A stretch of 14,422 bases of DNA from Aliarcobacter butzleri (lineage in GTDB: Bacteria > Campylobacterota > Campylobacteria > Campylobacterales > Arcobacteraceae). Shown one piece after another: positions 7,388 through 14,422 of this stretch. The number at the start of each line of letters is the position of its first letter. Position 1 is the first letter of the stretch. The notes below the pieces were generated by a model. That model searched no databases. It was not told where the DNA came from and worked only from the letters and a program-made list of their open reading frames with translations. The DNA lies in the NCBI GenBank assembly GCA_012522985.1, contig JAAYJJ010000014.1:1-14422 (forward strand), read 5' to 3'. A program made the position numbers and the translations under genes.

Positions 7388-9811
7388 ATGCAATTAGAAA
7401 ATTATGATAATTTCCCAACAACCCTACCTTTGATTATTGAAGATGATATCTTTTTATATCCTTTTATGATAGCTCCTATTTTTGTAACAGATGAAGCAAA
7501 TATTGCCTCTGTGACAAAGGCTATGGAACAAAATCAACTTGTAATGGTAAGTGTTACCAAGCCAAATAGTGAAGGCGGTAGAGAGAGTGGGGATTTTTAT
7601 GATGTTGGAGTCGTTGGTACTATTATGAGAAGAGTTGCCCTACCAGATGGCAAAATAAAAATTCTTTTTCAAGGTTTAACAAAAGGCAAAATTGTTCAAG
7701 TTCATCAAAATGAAAAATTTTTAAGTGCAACCATAGAACAACTATTACCAGAACCTTATAATACCCAAAATATACAAGCTTTGCTTGAGGCTTTAAGGGA
7801 TAATGTCTCTAGATTATCTAAGCTAAATACAAAATTTCCTGTAGATTTAGTAAAAACAATAGATGATAACTCTGATCCTGTAAGAATAACAGATCTAATC
7901 TCATCTGTTTTAAAACTAAATAAAAACCAAACTTATACTCTTTTTAAAGAGACTAATCTTGAAAATAAAATACTTCTTATTATAGAACATATAAAAATAG
8001 AGATAGAAAATATCAAAATCCAAAAAGAGATAAATCAAAAAGTAAATGCAAAAATAGAAAAAAACCATAAAGACTATTTCCTAAAAGAGCAGATTAAAGC
8101 TTTACAAAAAGAGCTTGGTAATGATAATATAAAAGATAAAGATATCAAAAACTATAAAATAAAACTCAAAGAGATTAAAGACTTTATGGGTAAAGATGCA
8201 TATAAAGAGACAAAAAAACAAATAGATAAACTATCTCGTCTTCATCAAGACTCACCAGATGCCTCTTTGCTTCAAACTTATATAGAAACAGTTTTAGAAA
8301 TACCTTTTGGAAAATATGCCGATGAAGAGATTTTAATAGAAACAGTAGAAGCACAACTAAATAAAGATCACTACTCCCTAAAAGAAGCAAAAGAGAGAAT
8401 TGTTGAGTTTTTTGCTGTAAAAGAGCTTCTTGAGATAAGAAAGATAGAAGATTCTAAAGCAAAAGGAACAGTTTTATGTTTTGTAGGTCCTCCAGGGGTT
8501 GGTAAAACTTCTTTAGCTAACTCTATATCTCAAGCTCTACAAAGACCACTTCTTAGGATAGCTCTTGGTGGGCTTGAAGATGTCAATGAACTTAGAGGTC
8601 ATAGAAGAACATATGTTGGAGCAATGCCAGGAAGACTTGTATCGGGGCTTATCAACTCTAAAAAGATGAATCCTGTAGTAGTACTTGATGAGATAGATAA
8701 AATAGGCTCTCACCACAAAGGAGATCCAACCGCTGTTATGCTTGAGGTGTTAGATCCTGAACAAAATCATGAATTTAGAGATCTTTATCTTAACTTTAGT
8801 ATAGATTTAAGTCAATGTATCTTTGTAGCAACTGCAAATGAGATAAGAAATATCCCAGCTCCCCTTAGAGATAGAATGGAGTTTATTACAGTTTCAAGCT
8901 ATACTCCAAATGAAAAGTATCATATTGCTGTTGATTATCTTATCCCGCAAGAACTAGCTAAACATGGACTTAAAAAAAGTGAAGTAAATATAAGTAAAAA
9001 CACTATAGAACTAATAATCCAAAACTACACTAGAGAAGCGGGAGTACGAAATCTAAGAAGAGTTTTTGCCAAAATCTTTAGAAAAGTAGCAAAAAAACTA
9101 CTACAACAAAAAGATCTTAAAAAAGTCTCTATAAGTACCAAGAATATAAAAGAGTTTTTAGATAAAGCTATCTTTGATATTGATATTTGTGATAAAACAC
9201 CTCAAATAGGTATCACCAATGGACTTGCTTGGACAAGTGTTGGTGGAGATGTACTAAAAATAGAGGCTATTAAGCTAAAAGGTAAGGGAGTTTTATCTCT
9301 TACTGGTAGTATGGGTGAGGTTATGAAAGAGTCTGCTAAGATCTCACATAGTGTGGTTAAGCTTTTAATAGATACCAACAAAATCAAAGTAGATCTATCA
9401 AAAATACCTCTAAGCCACAAAGAAAAAGAAGAAGCCTATACACCAGATACTAGTGACATCTATCAAAGATATGATATTCACTTACATATCCCAGAAGGGG
9501 CTACACCAAAAGATGGCCCAAGTGCTGGTATAACTATGGCTACAACTTTGGCATCTATACTAAGTGATAAAGCAGTCAAAAACGATATAGCTATGACAGG
9601 AGAGCTAACATTAAGTGGAAAAGTACTTGCTATTGGTGGACTTAAAGAAAAACTAATAGCAGCACATAAAGCCAAAATAAAGAGTGTTTTAATCCCTCGT
9701 AAAAACTATGAAAATGATCTTGATGATATACCTGATGAAGTTAAAAAGGATCTTGATATCATAGCAGTTGATACAATAGAAGATGTCTTAAAACTTGCAC
9801 TTATACAATGA
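7388..9811 (+). CDS. lon: ATP-dependent protease Lon
   Basis: Lon is a cytoplasmic AAA+ serine protease that degrades misfolded and short-lived regulatory proteins. The 807 residues give the full three-part layout: the N-terminal substrate domain (about 10-205), coiled coil (205-265), the AAA+ module with Walker A GPPGVGKT (367-374) and Walker B VVLDEID (431-437), and the C-terminal protease domain. The catalytic dyad is Ser712 in PKDGPSAG and Lys755 in GGLKEKL, 43 residues later as in E. coli Lon. The start ATG has AAAGGA (7373-7378) upstream, partly formed by the bamD stop region. No CIRCE-type heat-shock operator is visible before the gene. The stop overlaps the next gene's ATG (ATGA, 9808-9811). 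Confidence 0.98.
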   Translation: MQLENYDNFPTTLPLIIEDDIFLYPFMIAPIFVTDEANIASVTKAMEQNQLVMVSVTKPNSEGGRESGDFYDVGVVGTIMRRVALPDGKIKILFQGLTKGKIVQVHQNEKFLSATIEQLLPEPYNTQNIQALLEALRDNVSRLSKLNTKFPVDLVKTIDDNSDPVRITDLISSVLKLNKNQTYTLFKETNLENKILLIIEHIKIEIENIKIQKEINQKVNAKIEKNHKDYFLKEQIKALQKELGNDNIKDKDIKNYKIKLKEIKDFMGKDAYKETKKQIDKLSRLHQDSPDASLLQTYIETVLEIPFGKYADEEILIETVEAQLNKDHYSLKEAKERIVEFFAVKELLEIRKIEDSKAKGTVLCFVGPPGVGKTSLANSISQALQRPLLRIALGGLEDVNELRGHRRTYVGAMPGRLVSGLINSKKMNPVVVLDEIDKIGSHHKGDPTAVMLEVLDPEQNHEFRDLYLNFSIDLSQCIFVATANEIRNIPAPLRDRMEFITVSSYTPNEKYHIAVDYLIPQELAKHGLKKSEVNISKNTIELIIQNYTREAGVRNLRRVFAKIFRKVAKKLLQQKDLKKVSISTKNIKEFLDKAIFDIDICDKTPQIGITNGLAWTSVGGDVLKIEAIKLKGKGVLSLTGSMGEVMKESAKISHSVVKLLIDTNKIKVDLSKIPLSHKEKEEAYTPDTSDIYQRYDIHLHIPEGATPKDGPSAGITMATTLASILSDKAVKNDIAMTGELTLSGKVLAIGGLKEKLIAAHKAKIKSVLIPRKNYENDLDDIPDEVKKDLDIIAVDTIEDVLKLALIQ

Positions 9812-10236
9812 GACAAAGCCATAAAATAAACAATCTTTTTACACTTATTACGATAGCATTAATCTCTATCGTAATGTTTATATATGTTAATTATATTCCC
9901 CAAGAATCAAACCTACCTAAGCTACCAAATAGTGGCTTAGAGTGTCAAAAAGAGGTTATTTGCTTTGATAAAGTATTTGATAGCAAGTTATTGCAAGAGG
10001 GTATTAAGCTTTTGAAAAATGGAGATTATAGCCTTATAGGAGATATTACTCCTGCACTTCATATGCCATCACTTATAGAGTCTAAATTTGACCTTATACA
10101 AAGTGATGAACTCTTTAAAAAAGCTATAAATATCACACAAAATCTAGATAGTGAACAATACCTAACTATTAACTATCAATTAATAGAAAATGATAAACTA
10201 GATCCAAACAAAAAAAGCAACTCTGCTCATTGTTAA
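9808..10236 (+). CDS. small membrane-anchored hypothetical protein, probably truncated by an in-frame TAA
   Basis: I do not recognise a family. The 142 residues begin with a basic N-terminus and one membrane helix (about residues 9-29), so the rest is probably periplasmic. The soluble part has a close cysteine pair (Cys46 and Cys52, in LECQKEVIC) and a third Cys142. It starts within the lon stop (ATGA), which implies translational coupling to lon. The TAA at 10234-10236 looks secondary: the same frame stays open for 48 more protein-like codons to a TAG at 10381-10383, which overlaps the rhomboid start by 11 bases as neighbours here tend to do. An intact ancestor would have had about 191 residues. 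Either the protein is shortened or the gene is decaying. Confidence 0.65.
   Translation: MRQSHKINNLFTLITIALISIVMFIYVNYIPQESNLPKLPNSGLECQKEVICFDKVFDSKLLQEGIKLLKNGDYSLIGDITPALHMPSLIESKFDLIQSDELFKKAINITQNLDSEQYLTINYQLIENDKLDPNKKSNSAHC
9847..9875. repeat. inverted repeat inside the gene following lon
   Basis: ATTACGATAG (9847-9856) and CTATCGTAAT (9866-9875) are perfect 10-base complementary arms around a 9-base loop. The structure starts 35 bases after the lon stop, inside the codons for the membrane helix of the next gene. No T run follows, so it is not a standard terminator. It could be an mRNA hairpin that trims or protects the lon transcript 3' end, or an operator, or chance. Confidence 0.5.
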
Positions 10237-10383
10237 CTATACGCGGGGTATCTTTTAAGCTCTTTTACTCTTCAAGGAAAACAAATCTTTAGAATGCAGA
10301 TTGATTTTAATAGTTATGATTTGAGAGAGTTAGAAAAAAGAATAGATTGTACAATAAAGGCATTTTTACACCATGAAAAATAG
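10237..10383 (+). pseudogene. detached 3' part of the hypothetical gene downstream of lon
   Basis: Directly after the TAA at 10234-10236, in the same frame, are 48 open codons reading LYAGYLLSSFTLQGKQIFRM and onward to HHEK, ending at a TAG (10381-10383). Composition and amino-acid pattern (alternating hydrophobic strand-like segments, then a charged helix with a Cys) match coding sequence. No start codon with a ribosome-binding site is seen in it, so it is probably not made separately. One base change in codon 143 (TAA to TAC or TAT, Tyr) would rejoin the two parts. Confidence 0.6.
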
Positions 10384-10897
10384 TAATCTTACATTAACAA
10401 ATATAATCATTGCAATAACAATTTTAAGCTATTTTATACAAAATAATATAGAGTATGGTATAGTCAAAATGGGTATGAATAGCCTATTTTTAGAGTATAA
10501 CTTATGGTATCAACCAATAACTACTATCTTTGCTCATGGAGGGGTAGTTCATCTAGGCTTTAATATGTTGGTTTTATTTCAATTTGGAAACCTAATAGAA
10601 AGAGAGCTAGGTAAACAAAGATTGATTATTTTATACTTTATAGGTGGAATAGCAACTTCATTGCTTAGCTTTTTATTTATATATAGTGTAGGACTTAACC
10701 ACAATATTGTAGGGGCTAGTGGTGCTATTTGTGTTTTACTAGGATATATAGCTTTACTTGATAGATATCAAAGAAAAGGGCTTATTATATGGGTGGCACT
10801 TATCTCTTTTGCTCCACTTCTTATAGGTATGCCTATAGCTTGGTATGGACATCTTATTGGATTTGCTATAGGATGGCTTATGGGTTATTTTCTCTAA
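10373..10897 (+). CDS. rhomboid family intramembrane serine protease
   Basis: This is an inner-membrane protease that cleaves transmembrane segments of other proteins. The 174 residues contain six hydrophobic helices, the minimal bacterial rhomboid core. Catalytic signatures are complete: the HGGVVHLGFNM loop with Asn64, the serine motif GASG with Ser116, and the catalytic His160 in WYGHLIGF in the last helix. The end, GWLMGY, is the usual final-helix pattern. The ATG at 10373 overlaps the remnant of the upstream gene; AAAGG at about 10355-10360 is rather far upstream (about 12 bases), so translation may depend on coupling, which the premature upstream stop could weaken. Substrate is unknown. 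It lies in the lon gene cluster. Confidence 0.92.
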   Translation: MKNSNLTLTNIIIAITILSYFIQNNIEYGIVKMGMNSLFLEYNLWYQPITTIFAHGGVVHLGFNMLVLFQFGNLIERELGKQRLIILYFIGGIATSLLSFLFIYSVGLNHNIVGASGAICVLLGYIALLDRYQRKGLIIWVALISFAPLLIGMPIAWYGHLIGFAIGWLMGYFL

Positions 10898-10908
10898 TAG
10901 GATAGATT

Positions 10909-11487
10909 TTGCTTTTTATCGAAGGTTTATTACTTGGTTTTGCCGTAAGTGTACCTATAGGACCTGTTAATCTACTTATTATGCAAACAGCACTCAAAAA
11001 TCATAAAGCTGCACTACTAATAGGACTTGGTGCATTGTGTGCTGATTTAAGCTTTTTAACTCTTATTTACTTTGGGCTTTTTTCTTATATAGATAATCCT
11101 ACTATTTTAAAAACTATTCAAATTTTAGGTGGCATATTTCTTTTTTATTTAGCATATCTTTCATTTATCAATAAAAACAAAGCTCTATTAGCAAAAGAGT
11201 TTGAAAACTCTAATCTTTTTTTGGTATGGATTAAAGGTTATTTTGCAACACTTCTTAGCCCATTTACTATAGTTTTTTGGCTTAGTGTCTCTAGCTTACT
11301 AGCTACTATAAGTGGCTCTTTTTGGTTACTTATTGGAATGATTATAGCTAAAATTTTATGGATATTATTTTTAGTCTATTTTATACATATAAGCAAACAT
11401 CTTTTATCACAAACTATATATAAAGTTTTTAATATAATATCTGCTTTAATACTAATCTATATTGGAATAATTTTTATTATACATTAA
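10909..11487 (+). CDS. LysE family exporter (RhtB/LysE type)
   Basis: The 192-residue protein has about six membrane helices and the family's N-terminal signature GFAVSVPIGPVNLLIMQTAL (10-29). It continues with the loop and helix GLGALCADLSFL and, later, FATLLSPFTIVFWLSV, which matches the second conserved proline-containing repeat of LysE/RhtB exporters. The family exports amino acids and related metabolites by proton exchange; the substrate cannot be told from sequence. The start is TTG at 10909 with AGGA at 10899-10902. It follows the rhomboid gene by 11 bases and is probably on the same transcript. Confidence 0.87.
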   Translation: MLFIEGLLLGFAVSVPIGPVNLLIMQTALKNHKAALLIGLGALCADLSFLTLIYFGLFSYIDNPTILKTIQILGGIFLFYLAYLSFINKNKALLAKEFENSNLFLVWIKGYFATLLSPFTIVFWLSVSSLLATISGSFWLLIGMIIAKILWILFLVYFIHISKHLLSQTIYKVFNIISALILIYIGIIFIIH

Positions 11488-11542
11488 TTACTACTTAAGT
11501 GAAAAGATGTTATTATCAAACACTTTAGCAATGGAGTTTTTG

Positions 11543-12382
11543 ATGTCTTTAGATATAAATATCTTAAAAACCATATCTATACTATATGTTGAAGATGATT
11601 ACTTAATAAGAGAACAAACTAAAGCTATGTTTGAAAATCTTTTTAAAAATACAATAGTAGCTAGTGATGGGATTGAAGGGCTTGAAGCATATAAAGCAAA
11701 CAAAGATAAAATAGATGTTGTTGTAAGTGATATTAATATGCCTCATATGGATGGATTAGAAATGGCTGAAGAGATCCACAAAATAGATCCTTTACTTCCT
11801 ATAGTTATCACTACTGCTTTTACAGATGAGAACTATTTACTTAAGTCTTTGGCTATTGATGTAGCAAAATATGTTACAAAACCACTAAAAGTCAAAGATC
11901 TCGCCATAGCTATCACTGAAGCAGTCTCTAAATATAAAAATCTTCGCAATACTCAAAAAGTAGCCAAAGCACTTGTTGAAAGAAACAATAGTGCTACAAA
12001 TGATATAAAGTCTTTAGAATCAAATGTAGAGTTATTAAAAACTCAACTTGATTTTGAAAGAGTTATTATAGATTATTTTGTACCTTGTTTTAAAACAGAT
12101 GCAAGTGGCAATATAGTACATATTTCTAGTAAATACCTAAGCTATTTTGGATATGAAAAAAGTGATATTTTAGGTATTGCTTTTTCTAAAGTCATCTCAA
12201 ACTCTAGTAGTATTCAAAAAGTTATGGCTGAATCTATAAGACACAAAAAAGCCATCTCTGCTTCTGGAGAGTTTATTAAAAAAGACTCCTCACTAGTTAA
12301 AGGTGAACTTACAATCTTCCCATCATTTGGGCTAGATGGCTTAGCTAATGAGTACTCTTTTTATATAGATATGTTGTATTGA
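11543..12382 (+). CDS. response regulator: CheY-like receiver plus PAS-like domain
   Basis: The 279-residue product has an N-terminal receiver domain (about 8-130) with the acidic pocket VEDD (16-19), phospho-acceptor Asp63 in VVSDINMPHMDG, Thr90-Thr91 and Lys113 in VTKP. A probable coiled coil (about 130-172) leads to a PAS-like domain (about 173-279: CFKTDASGNIVHISSKYLSYFGYE). There is no DNA-binding, GGDEF or kinase domain, so the output is presumably by protein contact. The frame could start at 11507, but the ATG at 11543 has GGAG six bases upstream (11533-11536) and leads straight into the receiver, so I use it. No histidine kinase gene is adjacent. It is 55 bases after the LysE gene and converges on ruvB with a 6-base gap. 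Confidence 0.88.
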   Translation: MSLDINILKTISILYVEDDYLIREQTKAMFENLFKNTIVASDGIEGLEAYKANKDKIDVVVSDINMPHMDGLEMAEEIHKIDPLLPIVITTAFTDENYLLKSLAIDVAKYVTKPLKVKDLAIAITEAVSKYKNLRNTQKVAKALVERNNSATNDIKSLESNVELLKTQLDFERVIIDYFVPCFKTDASGNIVHISSKYLSYFGYEKSDILGIAFSKVISNSSSIQKVMAESIRHKKAISASGEFIKKDSSLVKGELTIFPSFGLDGLANEYSFYIDMLY

Positions 12383-12388
12383 TAGTAA

Positions 12389-13405
12389 CTAAAACAATGA
12401 ACCCTCTTGTTCACTTGGAGGAGGAGTTAATCTAAAAAGTTCATAGCTTTTTACAGTTGCGACTCTTCCTCGTGCCGTTTTTTCTATATATCCATTTGCT
12501 ATCAAATATGGCTCAATAGCATCTTCTAAGGTCCCCTCATCTTCACTTAGAGCTGCTGCTATTGTGCTAAGCCCCATAGGTTTGCCTCTATTTTGAATAA
12601 GAAGTTCCAAAAGCTTTAAGTCCATCTCATCAAAACCTCTATCGTTTACTCCTAACTCATCAAGAGCATATTGACATCTTTGAAGTATGATACTCTCTTC
12701 ATTTTCAACCTCAGCAAAGTCTCTTACACGTCTAAGAAGCCTAAGAGCAATCCTAGGTGTTCCCCTACTTCTTTTTGCTATTTCATAACTTGCATTATTT
12801 TCTACTGGTTTTTCTAGTTTAACTCCTGCTATTTCTATGATTTTAGCAAGTTCTTTTGGCTCATAAAATTGCATTCTAAAGTGCATACCAAATCTCTCTC
12901 TTAAAGGATTTGTTATCATACCTGCTCTTGTTGTTGCTCCTATTAGTGTAAATCTAGGAAGATCAATCTTTACTGTTTGTGCAGCTGGACCACTACCTAT
13001 GATGATATCAAGTCTATAATCCTCCATAGCAGGATAAAGTATCTCTTCAACAGCAGGTGAGAGCCTATGAATCTCATCTATAAAAAGGATATCACCCTCA
13101 TTTAGGTTGGTTAAAATTGCAGCTAAATCTCCGCTTTTTTCTATCATAGGTGCAGCTGTAACTTTGATATTTGCTCCCATTTCATAGCTTATTAGATGTG
13201 CTAGGGTTGTTTTTCCTAAACCTGGGGGTCCAAAAAGCAAGATATGATCTAGTGCTTCATCTCTTTTTTTACTAGCATCTATAAAGACTTTGAGATTTTT
13301 TTTGATCTTTTCTTGTCCTATATACTCATCCCATTTTGAAGGTCTTAAAGATACCTCACTTTGCTCTTCAAAATGTATCTGCTCAACATCAACAACTCTT
13401 TGCAT
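12389..13405 (-). CDS. ruvB: Holliday junction branch migration DNA helicase RuvB
   Basis: RuvB is the hexameric AAA+ motor that, with RuvA, drives branch migration of Holliday junctions in recombinational repair. At 338 residues it has the standard length. Motifs are Walker A GPPGLGKT (59-66), Walker B FIDEIHRL (108-115), the hairpin region that contacts RuvA (about 132-145), sensor 1 IGATTRAG (155-162), sensor 2 [13 protein letters not shown] (214-226) and the C-terminal winged helix (about 256-325). GAGG (13414-13411) precedes the ATG, whose A is also the last base of the panB stop (TAATG), so ruvB is translated in an operon with panB. No ruvA or ruvC is nearby, as is common in Campylobacterota. 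Confidence 0.98.
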   Translation of the reverse strand: MQRVVDVEQIHFEEQSEVSLRPSKWDEYIGQEKIKKNLKVFIDASKKRDEALDHILLFGPPGLGKTTLAHLISYEMGANIKVTAAPMIEKSGDLAAILTNLNEGDILFIDEIHRLSPAVEEILYPAMEDYRLDIIIGSGPAAQTVKIDLPRFTLIGATTRAGMITNPLRERFGMHFRMQFYEPKELAKIIEIAGVKLEKPVENNASYEIAKRSRGTPRIALRLLRRVRDFAEVENEESIILQRCQYALDELGVNDRGFDEMDLKLLELLIQNRGKPMGLSTIAAALSEDEGTLEDAIEPYLIANGYIEKTARGRVATVKSYELFRLTPPPSEQEGSLF

Positions 13406-14187
13406 TAATAAACCTCATTTTCATCTGGAAATGAGCCGTTTTTGACATCTTTGATATAGCTATCAACTCCTTTTTTAAAAAGCTCTGCTCCATCTAGGTA
13501 CGTTCTTACAAATTTAGGCTTAAACTCAGTATTTAGCCCAAACATATCACTCCAAACAAGAACTTGCCCATCAGTGTTTGCTCCTGCACCTATACCAATG
13601 GTTGGGATTTTAACTGCTTGAGTGATAGCTAAAGCAGCTTTTGGTTTTACTCCTTCAACTACTATAGCAAAAGCTCCAGCAGCTTCTAAGGAGATTGCAT
13701 CTTCAACTAAAGATGCTATATTTTCATCATCTTTTCCTTTGATCTTATATCCCCCCTCACTTCTTACAAACTGAGGCATAAGTCCAATATGAGCCATTAC
13801 CGCTATGGAGTTGGAAGTAAGAGCTTTTATAAGATCTGCTTTTTCTTTGCCACCTTCTATCTTGATAGCATCAGCATTTGTTTGTTGATATACTTTTACA
13901 CTATTTTTAAGTGCTGTTTTTTCATCTATATAAGTTCCAAAAGGCATATCACATACTACAAATGTATCTTTTGCACCTTGGCAAACTGCATTGGTATGAT
14001 AGATCATCTCATCTATTGAGATATTTAATGTATCTTTTTGTCCTGCAAAACTCATATTTAAGCTATCGCCTACTAGCAAAATATCAGCTTTTTGAAAAAG
14101 ATTGGCAAATAGTGCATCATAGGCTGTAATCATAGTGATTTTTTCTTTGCCTTTCATGGCTTTTAGTGAAGAAACTGTTTTTTTCAT
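13405..14187 (-). CDS. panB: 3-methyl-2-oxobutanoate hydroxymethyltransferase
   Basis: It catalyses the first committed step of pantothenate (coenzyme A precursor) synthesis, transferring a hydroxymethyl group from 5,10-methylene-tetrahydrofolate to 2-oxoisovalerate to give ketopantoate. From the chosen start it has 260 residues, normal for PanB. Signatures include MITAYDA (19-25), VGDSL with metal ligand Asp41, CDMPFG with Asp80, KIEGG (109-113), VVEGV with Glu178 in the catalytic-base position, and [14 protein letters not shown] (198-211). The frame extends upstream to 14235, but the ATG at 14187 has GGAG (14199-14196) at 8 bases and gives the typical N-terminus, so the upstream part is leader. 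A promoter and palindrome lie just upstream. Overlaps ruvB by one base; no panC or panD is in view. Confidence 0.97.
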   Translation of the reverse strand: MKKTVSSLKAMKGKEKITMITAYDALFANLFQKADILLVGDSLNMSFAGQKDTLNISIDEMIYHTNAVCQGAKDTFVVCDMPFGTYIDEKTALKNSVKVYQQTNADAIKIEGGKEKADLIKALTSNSIAVMAHIGLMPQFVRSEGGYKIKGKDDENIASLVEDAISLEAAGAFAIVVEGVKPKAALAITQAVKIPTIGIGAGANTDGQVLVWSDMFGLNTEFKPKFVRTYLDGAELFKKGVDSYIKDVKNGSFPDENEVY

Positions 14188-14217
14188 ATTGGATACTCCA
14201 TAATTTATCAAATTGCA

Positions 14218-14246
14218 ATAATATATTAGATACAATATTGTATCAA
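14218..14246 (-). promoter_or_regulatory. panB-ruvB promoter
   Basis: On the minus strand TTGATA (14246-14241) and TATTAT (14223-14218) are separated by exactly 17 bases, a good vegetative-type promoter. Transcription would begin near 14211, giving a leader of about 24 bases with the GGAG ribosome-binding site. On the plus strand, TACAAT at 14231-14236 or TATTGT at 14236-14241 (17 bases after TTGCAA at 14213-14218) could serve trpA. So the two divergent promoters would overlap. Confidence 0.5.
14229..14244. promoter_or_regulatory. perfect 16-bp palindrome, operator candidate
   Basis: GATACAATATTGTATC is a perfect palindrome with no spacer. It covers part of the panB -35 and spacer, and candidate -10 hexamers for trpA. 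That position is typical for a repressor that would control both divergent genes. The regulator is unknown; I do not recognise the sequence as the site of a named factor. A chance AT-rich palindrome remains possible. Confidence 0.45.
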
Positions 14247-14270
14247 AAAAATACTAAATAGGAAAATAGA

Positions 14271-14422
14271 TTGAAAAAACTTGTAGCTTATATCACTACT
14301 TCTATGCCTGATAACTCTTTTACAGTAGATCTAGCCCTTAGTCTAAAAGAAAGTGGTGTAGATATATTAGAACTTGGAATACCTTTTTCAGATCCTGTAG
14401 CTGATGGTCCAGTTATCGAAAA
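14271..14422 (+). CDS. trpA: tryptophan synthase alpha subunit, N-terminal part
   Basis: The window ends about 50 codons into the gene. The alpha subunit cleaves indole-3-glycerol phosphate to indole and glyceraldehyde 3-phosphate and passes indole to the beta subunit. The start is TTG at 14271 with AGGA at 14260-14263. The first residues [14 protein letters not shown] are typical, and [18 protein letters not shown] (33-50) is the family signature. It contains the catalytic Glu34 and Asp45, which have the same 11-residue spacing as Glu49 and Asp60 of the Salmonella and E. coli enzyme. No other trp gene is visible, and the 83-base upstream gap shows no leader peptide or attenuator. Confidence 0.95.
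   Translation, partial: MKKLVAYITTSMPDNSFTVDLALSLKESGVDILELGIPFSDPVADGPVIE

Noticed and set aside
10234..10236. Stop-codon recoding (selenocysteine or pyrrolysine) at the interrupted gene after lon
   Set aside because: The codon is TAA; selenocysteine uses TGA and pyrrolysine TAG. A point mutation or sequencing error explains it more simply.
12398..12416. Hairpin TGAAC-CCTCTT-GTTCA as a terminator between the response regulator and ruvB
   Set aside because: The stem is only five base pairs, no T run follows, and it lies within the ruvB coding end.
13789..14129. Two open plus-strand frames (72 and 76 codons) opposite panB
   Set aside because: They lie antisense to conserved PanB motifs, have odd composition and no similarity to known proteins that I can see.
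1..14422. Defence island, prophage, integrative element or CRISPR array
   Set aside because: No integrase, transposase, terminal repeats, tRNA target, regular repeat array or toxin-antitoxin pair is visible, and the genes are mostly core functions with uniform composition. The DUF4143 ATPase fragment is the only accessory-type gene and is incomplete.

Overview
The window looks like a chromosomal core-genome segment from an AT-rich Campylobacterota (epsilonproteobacterial) species, most likely of the Arcobacter group. This rests on low GC and A/T-ending codons, short intergenic gaps, the style of the proteins, and a neighbourhood that I recall from Campylobacter jejuni: lon and a BamD-like lipoprotein gene divergent from proC followed by the transformation pseudopilin gene ctsT. 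No database search was possible, so the taxonomic call is inference. I found no tRNA, rRNA, insertion sequence, CRISPR array or prophage.

Layout. At the left edge is the C-terminal part of an AAA_14/DUF4143-type ATP-binding protein (+), closed by a clear hairpin terminator. On the minus strand follow a YajR-like MFS transporter and, downstream of it, acetyl-CoA synthetase (acs). Divergent from the transporter is rdgB, the dITP/XTP pyrophosphatase; its last residues appear to be cut off by a one-base frameshift. Convergent with rdgB is a minus-strand operon, proC followed by three tiny overlapping genes. All three have type IV pilin-like N-termini and resemble, in order, GspI, GspJ and GspK minor pseudopilins.

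Divergent from proC is a plus-strand run: bamD (outer-membrane assembly lipoprotein), lon, a small membrane-anchored protein whose frame carries an in-frame TAA, a rhomboid serine protease, a LysE-type exporter, and a response regulator with a PAS-like C-terminus and no DNA-binding domain. It converges on panB-ruvB (minus strand). The right edge holds the start of trpA, divergent from panB; the 83-base gap between them contains a perfect 16-bp palindrome overlapping the panB promoter.

The genes are mostly housekeeping: acetate activation, proline, pantothenate and tryptophan synthesis, nucleotide-pool cleaning, Holliday-junction branch migration, proteolysis and outer-membrane assembly. The least ordinary parts are the compact three-pseudopilin operon (probably the tip of a DNA-uptake pseudopilus), the two apparent gene lesions, the panB/trpA palindrome, and a 10-bp-arm inverted repeat just after lon. 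I see no clearly new defence or mobile system. Five of sixteen visible gene starts are TTG, so start choices here need ribosome-binding-site evidence; I moved four starts inward for that reason (proC, panB, the response regulator, and the GspK-like gene).
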